A DNA stretch of 64,000 nt from Paludibacteraceae bacterium (GTDB lineage: Bacteria; Bacteroidota; Bacteroidia; Bacteroidales; Paludibacteraceae). Under the pieces are notes generated by a model, which saw only the letters and a list, made by a program, of their open reading frames with translations, ran no database searches and was not told where the DNA came from. The DNA lies in assembly GCA_024401455.1 (NCBI GenBank), contig JAKSLA010000013.1, positions 1 through 64,000 of the forward strand, read 5' to 3'. The translations under genes were made by a program, and so were the position numbers. Shown here piece by piece: positions 44,918-53,962 of the stretch; position 1 is the first letter of the stretch, and every line of letters begins with the position of its first letter.

Positions 44918-45247
44918 TCACTTCTGCAATTTATCATTCTGCAAATGACGGGTTGCATCGCGCTTCGTCTTCTTCTCAATATTCTTCTTAAACGCTTCAG
45001 TCAAATTGACGCCTGTCTGGTTGGCCAAACAGACTAACACCCAAAGCACATCAGCCATTTCATCTTCCAAATGATATTGAAGGTCACTCTGCTTAGATGA
45101 CTGGTCACCATATTTGCGAGCCATAACACGGGCCAACTCTCCCACCTCCTCCATCAGGCAAGCCGTGTTGGTCAATTCGCTAAAATATCGAACCCCGTAC
45201 TCCTTAATCCAATTGTCAACTGTTTGTTGAACTTCGTCTAACGTCAT
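44918..45247 (-). CDS. MazG-like nucleotide pyrophosphohydrolase
   Basis: 109 residues, single-domain MazG type. The metal-binding acidic helices are visible: ACLMEEVGELARVM and LEDEMADVLWVLV (EExxE and ExxD patterns). It should hydrolyse (d)NTPs to monophosphates, cleaning the nucleotide pool. It lies 68 bp downstream of nadA, with a strong terminator for nadA between them, so it is probably transcribed on its own or with deoC. Confidence 0.88.
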   Translation of the reverse strand: MTLDEVQQTVDNWIKEYGVRYFSELTNTACLMEEVGELARVMARKYGDQSSKQSDLQYHLEDEMADVLWVLVCLANQTGVNLTEAFKKNIEKKTKRDATRHLQNDKLQK

Positions 45248-45255
45248 AATTTTGA

Positions 45256-45297
45256 AATAAAAAAATCTGCAATCAGATCTTTCAATCCGATTGCAGA
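45256..45297 (-). terminator. Terminator of nadA
   Basis: On the minus strand TCTGCAATC and GATTGCAGA form a perfect 9-bp stem followed by TTTTTTTATTTC. Confidence 0.85.
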
Positions 45298-45315
45298 AAT
45301 ATAATAATCAGTCAA

Positions 45316-46254
45316 TTAGAGTCCCAACTGAGCACTAATTTCCAACATTTTGCGAATAGACTTAACAGCCTGATCTGCCAAAGCCCTATCGACCGTGATT
45401 TCAGGCTGCTCGTTAAGCAAAGCATTGTAAACCTTCTCGATCGTATTCAATTTCATATAACTACAGTCGTTGCAAGCACAAGTGCTGTCATTGGCTGGCG
45501 CAGGAATGAAAATCTTGTTAGGAGCTTTCTTCTGCATCTCGTGAAGGATACCGCTCTCCGTAGCCACAATAAACTCCTTCTTGTCTGAGTTGATGGCAAA
45601 TTTCAACAATGCAGCCGTAGAACCAACCTTGTCTGCCAAAGTCAAAACAGTCTTCTTACACTCAGGGTGAGCCAACACCAAAGCCTCAGGGTAAACCTGC
45701 TTCAACTGAACAATCTTCTCAACGGAGAACTGCTCATGAACGTGGCAAGCGCCGTCCCAAAGCACCATATTACGGCCAGTAATGCTATTGATGTAGTTTC
45801 CAAGATTACGGTCAGGACCAAAGATGATCTTCTCGTCTTTAGGGAAACTCTCTACAATTTGCTTTGCGTTGGATGAAGTAACCACTACATCGGTCAAAGC
45901 CTTTACCGCTGCTGTTGTATTAACGTATGATATCACTTTATGACCAGGATGTTCATCGATGAATTTCTTGAAGTCGGCAGCATTGCAGCTATCGGCCAAC
46001 GAACAACCTGCGTTCATATCGGGCACCAAAACCTTCTTGTCCGGACATAATACCTTTGCCGTCTCACCCATGAAGTGAACGCCACAAAGAACAATGATAT
46101 CAGCATCCGTCTTGGCAGCATATTGAGCCAATGCAAGGCTGTCGCCTATGTAATCAGATATATCTTGAATCTCGCCCTTTTGGTAGTAGTGACCCATGAT
46201 TACGGCGTTCTTCTCTTTTTTCAGTCTTTCGATTTCTTTGATATAATCCACCAT
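45316..46254 (-). CDS. nadA: Quinolinate synthase
   Basis: 312 residues. The three conserved Cys that hold the [4Fe-4S] cluster fit the ones in NAGCSLADSC, AHPECKKTVL and ACNDCSYMKL, and the substrate region NTTAAVKA is present. NadA condenses iminoaspartate with dihydroxyacetone phosphate to quinolinate, the first dedicated NAD step. Its partner nadB is in the same window but 16 kb away (62270-63853), so the two are not in an operon here. Upstream lies the origin-like gene-free region. Confidence 0.95.
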   Translation of the reverse strand: MVDYIKEIERLKKEKNAVIMGHYYQKGEIQDISDYIGDSLALAQYAAKTDADIIVLCGVHFMGETAKVLCPDKKVLVPDMNAGCSLADSCNAADFKKFIDEHPGHKVISYVNTTAAVKALTDVVVTSSNAKQIVESFPKDEKIIFGPDRNLGNYINSITGRNMVLWDGACHVHEQFSVEKIVQLKQVYPEALVLAHPECKKTVLTLADKVGSTAALLKFAINSDKKEFIVATESGILHEMQKKAPNKIFIPAPANDSTCACNDCSYMKLNTIEKVYNALLNEQPEITVDRALADQAVKSIRKMLEISAQLGL

Positions 46255-47197
46255 AACTCTTCTATTTTAATTTTGAAAAAATCTCATCCCCTTTTTCCTC
46301 ATATTAATATTTAAAGTTTTAAAGAAAAATAAAAATATGATGATTATGATAAGCTGTTAATAAAGTTGATATATTTTTCAGATTTCTCTTGCATAATCCG
46401 TTATTAAGATTTTAGCGTGAGTTATCAAAAAATTTTTTTTCTCTAAGTGGCTAACTATTAAGTCAGATCGTAGAGTTATTAACAATATTAACAACAGAAC
46501 AAAGATAATCAATAATTCCATTTTAGGACTTGTCAAATGTGTATAAAATCGGTTGATTAAATTTCTAAAAGATTTGGTAAAAAATTTGGAACTATTGAAA
46601 CAAACCTGGCTTATTCAAAATTTTGAATTTATGAAATAAAAGTTTTCAATTTTTCTTCTCAATTTATCACAAGTTATTAACACCCTTTTCATCGGGTTTT
46701 TCACAGTTTTTGGGTGTTTTTAGGGTAGGATGGGGTAAAATTGGGTATAAAATGCGTTTTATTCGATGAATGCGGGGAAATATGCACTATATAGGGAGTT
46801 ATTAACATCTTTACAAGGAAGATGTGCGAACCATGAAGCGCCGCCTTGAACATCGTAACAAATATATAGCTTTATTATTAGACCTAAAAAACAATTCAAG
46901 TTTTTGTGGGTACAAGTCCTTTACGATTACCTTGGTCAAAAAGTAAGGAAAGAGCCTTTTTTCTGATGAATAGCCCTTTATTGAAGTCACCTGAATATAA
47001 TCGTCACAAAACTTATACTTGTCACTCACGATTTATCGTTAAAAAAGTTTATCTTTACAAATTGAAAGTAGTATGTGGACTCGGGTAGGCTTTTTAGCCT
47101 TTTATTGGTTGATAAATGTTAGTACTTGTTGATGACTGCTACGATCAGAGAAAATTTAAATTCGGTTCTATGTTTAGGGCCATAAAAAGTAAAGCTT
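46255..47197. other. oriC: 943-bp AT-rich gene-free region, candidate replication origin
   Basis: No gene can be supported on either strand. The 9-mer TTATTAACA occurs four times in 450 bp (46476, 46674, 46799, and inverted at 46355-46363). A perfect DnaA box TTATACACA is inverted at 46538-46546, and TTTTTCACA at 46697-46705 fits the relaxed consensus. A 7-bp stem AACACCC/GGGTGTT (46679-46718) surrounds the last one. The four parS sites lie 6-9 kb away. Features and position fit an origin, but no dnaA gene is present and no skew was computed. Confidence 0.45.
46538..46546 (-). promoter_or_regulatory. DnaA-box consensus match
   Basis: TTATACACA on the minus strand matches the TTATNCACA consensus exactly. 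One site alone is weak evidence; its setting among TTATTAACA repeats is what makes it of interest. Confidence 0.4.
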
Positions 47198-47686
47198 ATG
47201 AAACACTTGATTTATACCGTAGGATTGTTCATTGCTTTGGCAATGGCTTCTTGTGCTACAACTCCAGCCGAGTATGCTGAGCAGGCTGCACTTGAAATAG
47301 AGAAGGTAGAAACTCAAAATAATCTCATTGTAGAAAGTTTGTCGAAACACGATATAGCCGGTGCGGAGGCTGCCTTGAAGGAGGCGAAAGCCCAAGCAGA
47401 GAAATCGTTGGAGAAACTCAACAAGATGAAGGATTATGAGGGGAATGACGCCGTTCGTCAGAGTTGCATCGAATATGTTGATTTCTACAAGACTATCTTC
47501 AACAACGAGTATGAGCAGGCATTTGAAATATTGCGCAAGGAAAAGCGTACAACGGACGATGTAAACCGTTTGTCCGAAATTTTGATGAGCGTCACAAACG
47601 AAAATAATTTCGTCAAGGCCGATTTCGTCAAGGCCCTCAAAAAGTTCTGTAAGGAGTACGAGTTGACCATCAGTAAAAAGGAGTAG
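47198..47686 (+). CDS. Hypothetical lipoprotein
   Basis: 162 residues. The signal ends in the lipobox AMASC, so the mature protein starts at Cys19. The rest is helical, rich in Glu and Lys and probably coiled-coil (EAALEIEKVETQNN, KEAKAQAEKSLEKLNKMKD). I know no function. It precedes the glycosyltransferase run by 45 bp and may be cotranscribed. Confidence 0.7.
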   Translation: MKHLIYTVGLFIALAMASCATTPAEYAEQAALEIEKVETQNNLIVESLSKHDIAGAEAALKEAKAQAEKSLEKLNKMKDYEGNDAVRQSCIEYVDFYKTIFNNEYEQAFEILRKEKRTTDDVNRLSEILMSVTNENNFVKADFVKALKKFCKEYELTISKKE

Positions 47687-47731
47687 AAACGTAGAGGCGT
47701 GGCAAGTTACGTCTTTTCATAAAGAAAGAAA

Positions 47732-48499
47732 ATGGCAATATCAGTAGTAATCAATACATACAACGCTGAGAAGTTTTTGCGTGAAGTGCTCGATACTGTT
47801 AAGAGTTTCGATGAAATCGTCATTTGCGATATGGAGAGCAAGGACGGCACATTGGATATAGCGCGCGAATACGGTTGTAAAATAGTCACCTTCGAGAAGA
47901 AGAATTATGTAAGTGCCGAGCCTGCACGAACTTTTGCCATTCAGAGCGCTTCGAGCGAGTGGGTATTGGTGGTAGATGCCGATGAATTGGTCACAAAAGA
48001 GTTGCGTGATTATCTATATAAACACATCGAGGATCCCAATTGTGCAGCTGGGCTTTACATACCCCGTAAGAATTATATGATGGACTATTTTATGAAGTCG
48101 TCATATCCTGATTATCAGTTGCGTTTTTTCCGTAGGGAAGGTACTGTTTGGCCGCCACATGTCCATACTTTTCCGCAAGTGCAAGGAAGAGTTGATAAAA
48201 TTCCGATGAACAGGGAAGATTTAGCATTCATACACTTGGCCGACACAGCTTACAATACGATTAACAAGATGAATCAGTATTCTGAAAATGAGATAGTAAA
48301 GCGCAAAGGTGTGCATGTAACGATGGCAAAGATGATATTCTCGCCATTCTTCCGTTTTTTCAAGACCTACATTTTGAAAGGATCCATTCGATATGGAAAA
48401 GTAGGTTTTATTCAGGCTTGTAATAACGCTTACTATAAGTATGTGGTGCTCTATAAGGCTTTAGAGCGCGAACGTATGGAGAAGATGATTCAAAAATAA
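47732..48499 (+). CDS. Family 2 glycosyltransferase (WaaE/KdtX-like), copy A
   Basis: 255 residues, GT-A fold, cytosolic face of the membrane. SVVINTYNAEKFL starts the nucleotide-binding fold, VVDADELV contains the DxD metal site, and the C-terminal amphipathic helices may bind the membrane. Relatives add a beta-linked glucose or heptose to the lipopolysaccharide core. A close paralogue follows at 49433. The two share long identical blocks such as SAEPART and YIPRKNYM. The downstream glycosyltransferase starts 11 bp after this stop. Confidence 0.85.
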   Translation: MAISVVINTYNAEKFLREVLDTVKSFDEIVICDMESKDGTLDIAREYGCKIVTFEKKNYVSAEPARTFAIQSASSEWVLVVDADELVTKELRDYLYKHIEDPNCAAGLYIPRKNYMMDYFMKSSYPDYQLRFFRREGTVWPPHVHTFPQVQGRVDKIPMNREDLAFIHLADTAYNTINKMNQYSENEIVKRKGVHVTMAKMIFSPFFRFFKTYILKGSIRYGKVGFIQACNNAYYKYVVLYKALERERMEKMIQK

Positions 48500-48510
48500 A
48501 ACTGACATCA

Positions 48511-49410
48511 ATGGAACAAAATATATTTTCAATATTCATTCCTTCGTGGAATAACCTCCCTTTCTTGAAACTTTGCGTGGAGAGTATCCAAAAAAACTCC
48601 ACTTATCAACATCAAATTATCATTCATGTCAATGAAGGCAAGGATGGTACGTTGGAATGGGTGAAGGAACAAGGTTTTGACTATACCTATACTCCTCAAA
48701 ATGTGGGAGTTTGTTTCTCGATGAATATGATGCGTACGAAAGTCAAGACCGATTATATTCTTTTTCTCAACGATGATATGTATGTTTTGCCAGAGTGGGA
48801 TAAAGTGCTTTATGATGAAATTAAGGCGCAGAAAGACAATATGTTCTTCCTTTCTGCAACGACTATTCAGCCACATACGCAAGGCAGTTCAATCATTGTA
48901 GCCGATTATGGTGATACAATAGAGTCTTTCCAAGAGGAGAAATTATTGAAGGAGTATAAGGACTATCCGTTGGCCGACTGGTTTGGTGCTACGCTTCCAC
49001 CGAATGTGGTGCATCGTGATGTATGGGACATCATCGGTGGATATAGTATTGAATACTCTCCCGGAATGTACAGTGATCCCGATTTCACCGCAAAACTTTG
49101 GTTTTATGGCGTGAGGTATTTTAAAGGTTTATCAGCAAGTAGGGTATATCACTTTGAGACAAAATCGACAACACGCATCAAGAAAAACTTTGGTCAAATG
49201 CAGTTTTTGATGAAGTGGGGAATCACTAATTCAAAGTTTAGACGTCTGGTAACTCGTCGTGACGAGTCTTTCGTTCCTGAGTTAGTAGGAACTACTCATC
49301 CAGAGTCTGAGATAAAAAAGAGTGCCTTTTATAGTCGTCTGAAAGCTATATATTATTTATTAACAAAGAGTTTTGGCCCTTTGTGGAAATTTATGCCACC
49401 GCATAAATAA
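48511..49410 (+). CDS. Family 2 glycosyltransferase
   Basis: 299 residues. FSIFIPSWNNLPFLKLCV and the metal site LFLNDDMYV mark a GT2 enzyme of the rhamnosyl/galactosyl type; a conserved FGATLPPNVVHRD follows. The C-terminal tail has several basic residues that may associate with the membrane. The sugar and acceptor cannot be told. It is flanked by two paralogous WaaE-like genes, so all three probably build one surface oligosaccharide. Confidence 0.85.
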   Translation: MEQNIFSIFIPSWNNLPFLKLCVESIQKNSTYQHQIIIHVNEGKDGTLEWVKEQGFDYTYTPQNVGVCFSMNMMRTKVKTDYILFLNDDMYVLPEWDKVLYDEIKAQKDNMFFLSATTIQPHTQGSSIIVADYGDTIESFQEEKLLKEYKDYPLADWFGATLPPNVVHRDVWDIIGGYSIEYSPGMYSDPDFTAKLWFYGVRYFKGLSASRVYHFETKSTTRIKKNFGQMQFLMKWGITNSKFRRLVTRRDESFVPELVGTTHPESEIKKSAFYSRLKAIYYLLTKSFGPLWKFMPPHK

Positions 49411-49432
49411 GGGTTTAGTAATATTTTATTGT

Positions 49433-50212
49433 ATGGGCATATCTGTAGTCATAAATACCTACAACGCAGAAAGATATTTGGAAAAAGTGTTGCAGTCGGT
49501 GAGCGGTTTCGATGAAATCGTGGTTTGCGACATGGAGAGTACAGATGGAACTGTGGAGATAGCAAAGAGATATGATTGCAAAATCATCACCTTTGAGAAG
49601 GGGAACCACAAGAGTGCTGAACCTGCCCGTACCTATGCTATTCAATCGGCTACAAACGATTGGGTGTTGGTGGTGGATGCCGACGAATTGGTGACTCCCG
49701 CCTTGCGCGACTATCTTTACGAGCAAATCAAGAAGCCTGATTGTCCGTCGGGATTATATATTCCTCGAAAAAACTATATGTTAGGCCAATGGATGAAGTG
49801 TCTTTATCCTGACCAGCAATTACGCTTTTTTAAGCGCGCTGGAACCGTTTGGCCACCTTATGTGCATACTTTCCCTAAAGTAGAGGGGAAAGTGGCTAAA
49901 ATCTCGAAGGAAAGGCATGATTTGGCCTTTATTCATCTTCCGCATGACTTGTCAGGCGTATTCAGAAGGTTGAATTCCTATTCGGACAACGAAGTCGATA
50001 AGCGCAAAGGCACTCATGTAGGTTATGTACAACTGTTATTACATCCTGCTTTCCAATTTTTCAAGTTTTATATTCTGAAAGGAGGTATCTTCCAGGGAAA
50101 ATTGGGCGTGATCCAGGCGCAGCGCGTGGCTTTCTACAAGTATATGGTGATGGCCAAGATTTACGAAAGCGAGATGAAAGAAAAGGATAAAGAGCAAGAA
50201 TATAATCTGTAA
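49433..50212 (+). CDS. Family 2 glycosyltransferase (WaaE/KdtX-like), copy B
   Basis: 259 residues from the ATG at 49433; upstream in-frame starts would overlap the preceding gene and add an unrelated N-terminus. It begins MGISVVINTYNAERYL and has the DxD site VVDADELV. It is a close paralogue of copy A at 47732 (shared CDMES, SAEPART, YIPRKNYM, GTVWPP motifs), so a duplication that enclosed or inserted the middle gene is likely. The two copies may add similar sugars to different positions. Confidence 0.85.
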   Translation: MGISVVINTYNAERYLEKVLQSVSGFDEIVVCDMESTDGTVEIAKRYDCKIITFEKGNHKSAEPARTYAIQSATNDWVLVVDADELVTPALRDYLYEQIKKPDCPSGLYIPRKNYMLGQWMKCLYPDQQLRFFKRAGTVWPPYVHTFPKVEGKVAKISKERHDLAFIHLPHDLSGVFRRLNSYSDNEVDKRKGTHVGYVQLLLHPAFQFFKFYILKGGIFQGKLGVIQAQRVAFYKYMVMAKIYESEMKEKDKEQEYNL

Positions 50213-50243
50213 AATTCTTATTTTTGTCTAAAAACCTTTTTGT

Positions 50244-51800
50244 ATGGAACAGAAATTGCAGAACTTACCCATTGGCATTCAAAACTTTGAAAGTCTGAGA
50301 AATGACGGTTATCTATACATAGACAAAACTGGCATAATGCATCAGCTTGTCTCTACGGGAAGATATTATTTTTTATCTCGTCCCCGCCGTTTCGGTAAGA
50401 GTATGTTGATTTCTACATTGAGGGCCTATTTTGAAGGGAAAAAAGAGCTTTTTAAAGGTTTAGCCATAGAGCAATTGGATACGGAATGGGTTAAGTATCC
50501 AATTTTGCATTTGGATTTAAATACTCAGAAATACGATGGTTTAGACTCTTTAAACGAGCGTTTGGAGAAATCCATTCGTGAGTGGGAGGAGCAGTATGAT
50601 TGTATTGCCAAGTATGATTCTTTCGGATTGCGTTTCGAATATGTCATCCAGCGTGCTTTCGAAAAGACGGGCCAGCGTGTGGTCATCCTTGTGGACGAGT
50701 ATGACAAGCCAATGTTGCAAGCCATTGGGCGGGAGGATCTACAAAACGAATATAGGGCTACGCTGAAAGGCTTCTACGGGGCCTTGAAAAGCATGGACGC
50801 ATACATCAAATTCGCCATGCTGACAGGCGTCACCAAATTCGGTAAGGTCAGCGTATTCAGCGACTTGAACAATTTAGACGACATCTCCATGAACAAGAAA
50901 TACTACAATATATGCGGTATTACGGAAGAAGAGTTGCAGCAGGCACTTCGTCCTTATGTGGAGAGGTTGGCCGAAGAGCAGGAGCTGACCGTGGAGGAGG
51001 CTTACGCCCAATTGAAGAAGCAATACGACGGGTATCACTTCACCTATAATGTTCCGGGCCTGTATAACCCATTCAGCGTACTTAAAGCGTTGAACAATAT
51101 GGATTTCGGAAGTTATTGGTTTGAGACGGGCACACCATCCTATTTGGTGGAGTTGCTAAAGAAGCACAATTACGATTTGGAGCGAATGTCGCACGAGGAG
51201 GTGACGGCTGACGTGCTCAACTCTGTTGACATCGCATCCACCAATCCAATCCCCGTCATTTTTCAAAGTGGCTATCTTACTATAAAAGAGTACGATAAAG
51301 AATTCAAACTGTACAAGTTAGGATTTCCAAATTCAGAGGTTGAGGAAGGATTTGTAAATTACCTCATGCCTTTTTACACACCAATAAAAAATTCTTCGAC
51401 GGGCTTTGAAATCACAAATTTCGTGAAAGAGATAAGACGTGGAGAGATAGACGCCTTTATGAATCGTCTGAAAAGTTTCTTTGCCGACACTCCATACGAA
51501 TTGGTGAAGGAGTTGGAGAATCATTATCAGAACGTGCTATTTATCCTTTGTCGTCTGGCGGGTTTCCATGTGAAAGCAGAATACCACACTTCTGCGGGGC
51601 GTATAGACATGACCATGGAGACCAGCGACTTCTGCTATGTCTTTGAATTTAAGTTTGAAGGCTCGGCCGAAGAGGCACTGCAACAAATTAAGGACAAGCA
51701 TTACACCCAACCTTTCGAGGCAAGCGGCAAGAAAATCATCTGCATCGGGGCCAATTTCAAGCACGAATTGAGAAACATAGAGCGTTATGTGGTGGAATAA
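50244..51800 (+). CDS. AAA-ATPase-like protein with PD-(D/E)XK C-terminus (DUF1703)
   Basis: 518 residues, complete. YLYIDKTGIM and SRPRRFGKSML (P-loop, about 43-53) open the ATPase; the Walker B is VVILVDEYDKPML near 155. The C-terminal domain has the PD-(D/E)XK-like RIDMTME ... FEFKFEG (about 455-475). A partial member of the same family occupies 1-340 on the other strand. These proteins are frequent and variable in Bacteroidales; the role is unproven. It sits between glycosyltransferases and a membrane protein with which it overlaps by 14 bp, unusual for a mobile-type gene. Confidence 0.9.
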   Translation: MEQKLQNLPIGIQNFESLRNDGYLYIDKTGIMHQLVSTGRYYFLSRPRRFGKSMLISTLRAYFEGKKELFKGLAIEQLDTEWVKYPILHLDLNTQKYDGLDSLNERLEKSIREWEEQYDCIAKYDSFGLRFEYVIQRAFEKTGQRVVILVDEYDKPMLQAIGREDLQNEYRATLKGFYGALKSMDAYIKFAMLTGVTKFGKVSVFSDLNNLDDISMNKKYYNICGITEEELQQALRPYVERLAEEQELTVEEAYAQLKKQYDGYHFTYNVPGLYNPFSVLKALNNMDFGSYWFETGTPSYLVELLKKHNYDLERMSHEEVTADVLNSVDIASTNPIPVIFQSGYLTIKEYDKEFKLYKLGFPNSEVEEGFVNYLMPFYTPIKNSSTGFEITNFVKEIRRGEIDAFMNRLKSFFADTPYELVKELENHYQNVLFILCRLAGFHVKAEYHTSAGRIDMTMETSDFCYVFEFKFEGSAEEALQQIKDKHYTQPFEASGKKIICIGANFKHELRNIERYVVE

Positions 51801-52314
51801 CTGGAATGAGGCGATAACGCCTCTGCGAAAAATACGAAGCATCATTGTCTTTTACATGGTGGCATTAGTGGTGGCTGGGGCAACAGCTTTTCCTGTCGAA
51901 TGGGAGTTGCATCTGCTTTGTGGTTGGATTTCTCAATTTTTGGCTGGTTGGGTTGATGTTCCTATTGTACATTGGTTGTTTGGCGTTAAGGAGGGCATTA
52001 CTTACACCAATCTTCATTATCCCTATCTTGCATACGGATACGATTGGTTGGCTTACGCACACATTATGATAGCTATCCTTTTTATAGGCCCTTATATCGA
52101 TCCTGTAAGAAACAAGTGGATCGTGGTCTGGGGAATGATAGCCTGTCTCTCCATTTTTCCTTTGGCTTTCATTTGTGGGCCGATACGGGAAATACCTTTC
52201 ATTTGGACACTTATAGATTGCTCTTTTGGCTTTTTTGGCATCATGCCATTGCTCCTTTGTTACAAGTATATTAGGCAATTGGAAACGGAAAAAAGGGGGA
52301 TGGAGTCTTTATAA
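51787..52314 (+). CDS. Hypothetical polytopic membrane protein
   Basis: 175 residues with four or five predicted membrane helices (about 20-40, 46-60, 85-105, 112-130, 135-155). No family is recognised with confidence. The ATG at 51787 overlaps the preceding ATPase gene by 14 bp in another frame; the Met at 51856 is an alternative but would remove part of the first helix. Its overlap suggests translational coupling. Confidence 0.65.
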   Translation: MWWNNWNEAITPLRKIRSIIVFYMVALVVAGATAFPVEWELHLLCGWISQFLAGWVDVPIVHWLFGVKEGITYTNLHYPYLAYGYDWLAYAHIMIAILFIGPYIDPVRNKWIVVWGMIACLSIFPLAFICGPIREIPFIWTLIDCSFGFFGIMPLLLCYKYIRQLETEKRGMESL

Positions 52315-52337
52315 AAAAAAACGAAAATTATAGGCGT

Positions 52338-52619
52338 ATGAGAAAATTTTTTGTTTCATTGTTTCTCTTTTCTATGGCGTTTTCATCTTATGCTTACAAG
52401 ATGAAGATTTACTCTCAACGCGATGGAGAGGCATACATCGTCTCTGTTGCGGTTTCAGACATAGATTCGATAAAGTTTAAGGGTGACGATGTTTTCTTCT
52501 CAAAATGGGCTTCTGAGGCCTATTCTGTGGCAGATATTGATAGCATCACCTTTCAGCAAGACAATGTTCTTATCATTGATTCGATGGCGAACAATGGTGG
52601 ATTTTCTTTTGATTTTTGA
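52338..52619 (+). CDS. Small secreted protein with repeated D-I-D-S-I-x-F motif
   Basis: 93 residues. A signal peptide ends near residue 18. The mature part contains two SDIDSIKF/ADIDSITF units, a motif found at the N-terminus of many Bacteroidota extracellular proteins (the 'DVDSITF' type), here without a following enzymatic domain. It could be a truncated or stand-alone version. Last gene of the co-directional run starting at 47198. Confidence 0.6.
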   Translation: MRKFFVSLFLFSMAFSSYAYKMKIYSQRDGEAYIVSVAVSDIDSIKFKGDDVFFSKWASEAYSVADIDSITFQQDNVLIIDSMANNGGFSFDF

Positions 52620-52653
52620 AAATTGGGTTAGTCAGTTTTCCCTAAACTGATCC

Positions 52654-53247
52654 TTATTTGATGTCGCTTTGGCTTAGCAAGTTGTTGAGTAGGGCATAGA
52701 CTGTTAAGCCGGCGATGGATTTGATTCCAGTTTTTTTAGTTATGTTTTTGCGGTGTGCCATTACCGTATAGACTGAAATGTTCAGTTGGTCGGCTATCTC
52801 TTTGTTTTGTAAACCTTTGGCTATGGCAACAAGCACATCTTTCTCTCTGCTGGAGAGTTCGAAACTTTCAGAAGTTTCATTGCTTATCTCTTTTGAGGCA
52901 AGATTTTTCAGTTTGCCCAAGATGGTTTGGTTATCATCGTCCAGTTCGATGATAGCATCGAAAAGCGAACTGATGGGCGACGAAAGATAAGAAGTTTGTA
53001 GGGCCACTATGTTCAACTCTTCGTTTTCTTCCCTCCAGTCGTGTAAGTATTTCGTGATTTGATTTTCGCCAAAGAAACGAGGATTGACGATTAGAATGTC
53101 GATATTGTTGAGAACCAAGTTTTGTGGGTTGGCTGGCGATCTGAATATCTTGGCAATTTTAAATTCCACTCCATTTTCCAAGACCTTTGCCAGTCCTTCT
53201 ATTAGGATGTTGGAACTCTCGATGATGGCGATGCAAAGTTTCTTCAT
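52654..53247 (-). CDS. LuxR-type response-regulator-like transcription factor
   Basis: 197 residues. The C-terminal HTH (about 130-190) reads LSSREKDVLVAIAKGLQNKE and TVMAHRKNITKK, typical of LuxR/NarL. The N-terminal domain resembles a receiver, but the phosphoacceptor position reads ILIVNP with Asn in place of Asp, so it is probably a pseudo-receiver. It overlaps the hemerythrin gene by 4 bp and ends the feo operon, so I infer that it senses or governs iron or NO response in this operon. Confidence 0.8.
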   Translation of the reverse strand: MKKLCIAIIESSNILIEGLAKVLENGVEFKIAKIFRSPANPQNLVLNNIDILIVNPRFFGENQITKYLHDWREENEELNIVALQTSYLSSPISSLFDAIIELDDDNQTILGKLKNLASKEISNETSESFELSSREKDVLVAIAKGLQNKEIADQLNISVYTVMAHRKNITKKTGIKSIAGLTVYALLNNLLSQSDIK

Positions 53248-53921
53248 TTTTTGCCTCCTTCCATTTGCTTTGCGTAAGGAATAAGAATTTTCTCTTCTAT
53301 GATGGCGTGTTTTTTCAGGTCTTTAGAAAGTTGGGAAATATCAAACCATACGCCGATGCGCTCGTTGGGCATGATGTCGGCAGGGAGATACTTGATGATG
53401 ATGTTGGTGAGGTCGCTCAACTTGTCGCCAATGGAGTCGTGGCTGCCGCACATCTCCTTTACATCTATTTTATTCTTTGCCGACAACTCTTCGAGGATAG
53501 GAAAAATCGTGTTCTCCTCTTGTTTGAAGTGGTTTTCCACCTCATTGCTATATTCATGGAAGAAGTTGATAAGTACAGCGCCGATATTACCTGATTCGCA
53601 GGCAATTCGCTCTATATGTTTTCCTATATGTTTCAATCGGTGGTTGAGATAGTAGTCGTGTGAGGCGATGAGGTATTTGATAAGCATTTTGCCATCTATT
53701 GAGGTTATTTCTTCCTCAGTGGGCTCATATGCGTCAAATGTATAGACATTGCAAAGCAGCAGGAATAGTTCGGTAGGAACGCCGCTTGCTTGGCATATAT
53801 CGCCTACGCGTTTTTCGCCGAAACCCAACTTCATTTCGAAACGTGGAAGCATCAATATCAATTGTGGATTGATGTCGAGCAGTTCGGTCATCTTTTGTTT
53901 TTCAGTGAATTTTGTTAGCAT
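53244..53921 (-). CDS. Hemerythrin-domain protein (RIC/ScdA/YtfE-like)
   Basis: 225 residues. The N-terminal 70 resemble the helical ScdA/DUF542 region (GEKRVGDICQASGVP); the C-terminal four-helix bundle has His and Glu residues spaced for a di-iron site (HDYYLNHRLKHIGKHIER, HFKQEENTIFP, HDSIGDKL, KHAIIEEKIL). Such proteins repair iron-sulfur clusters damaged by nitric oxide or oxidants, or store and supply iron. Its place directly after FeoB and the Cys-rich peptide in one operon supports an iron role. Confidence 0.85.
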   Translation of the reverse strand: MLTKFTEKQKMTELLDINPQLILMLPRFEMKLGFGEKRVGDICQASGVPTELFLLLCNVYTFDAYEPTEEEITSIDGKMLIKYLIASHDYYLNHRLKHIGKHIERIACESGNIGAVLINFFHEYSNEVENHFKQEENTIFPILEELSAKNKIDVKEMCGSHDSIGDKLSDLTNIIIKYLPADIMPNERIGVWFDISQLSKDLKKHAIIEEKILIPYAKQMEGGKK

Positions 53922-53962
53922 ATCGTTATCTGTTTAAAATGCAAAGTTGTTAGAAGTCTCTT

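Noticed and set aside
47086..47104. AGGCT/AGCCT hairpin before the lipoprotein gene
   Set aside because: Only five pairs and a short T run, with no gene upstream that needs a terminator.
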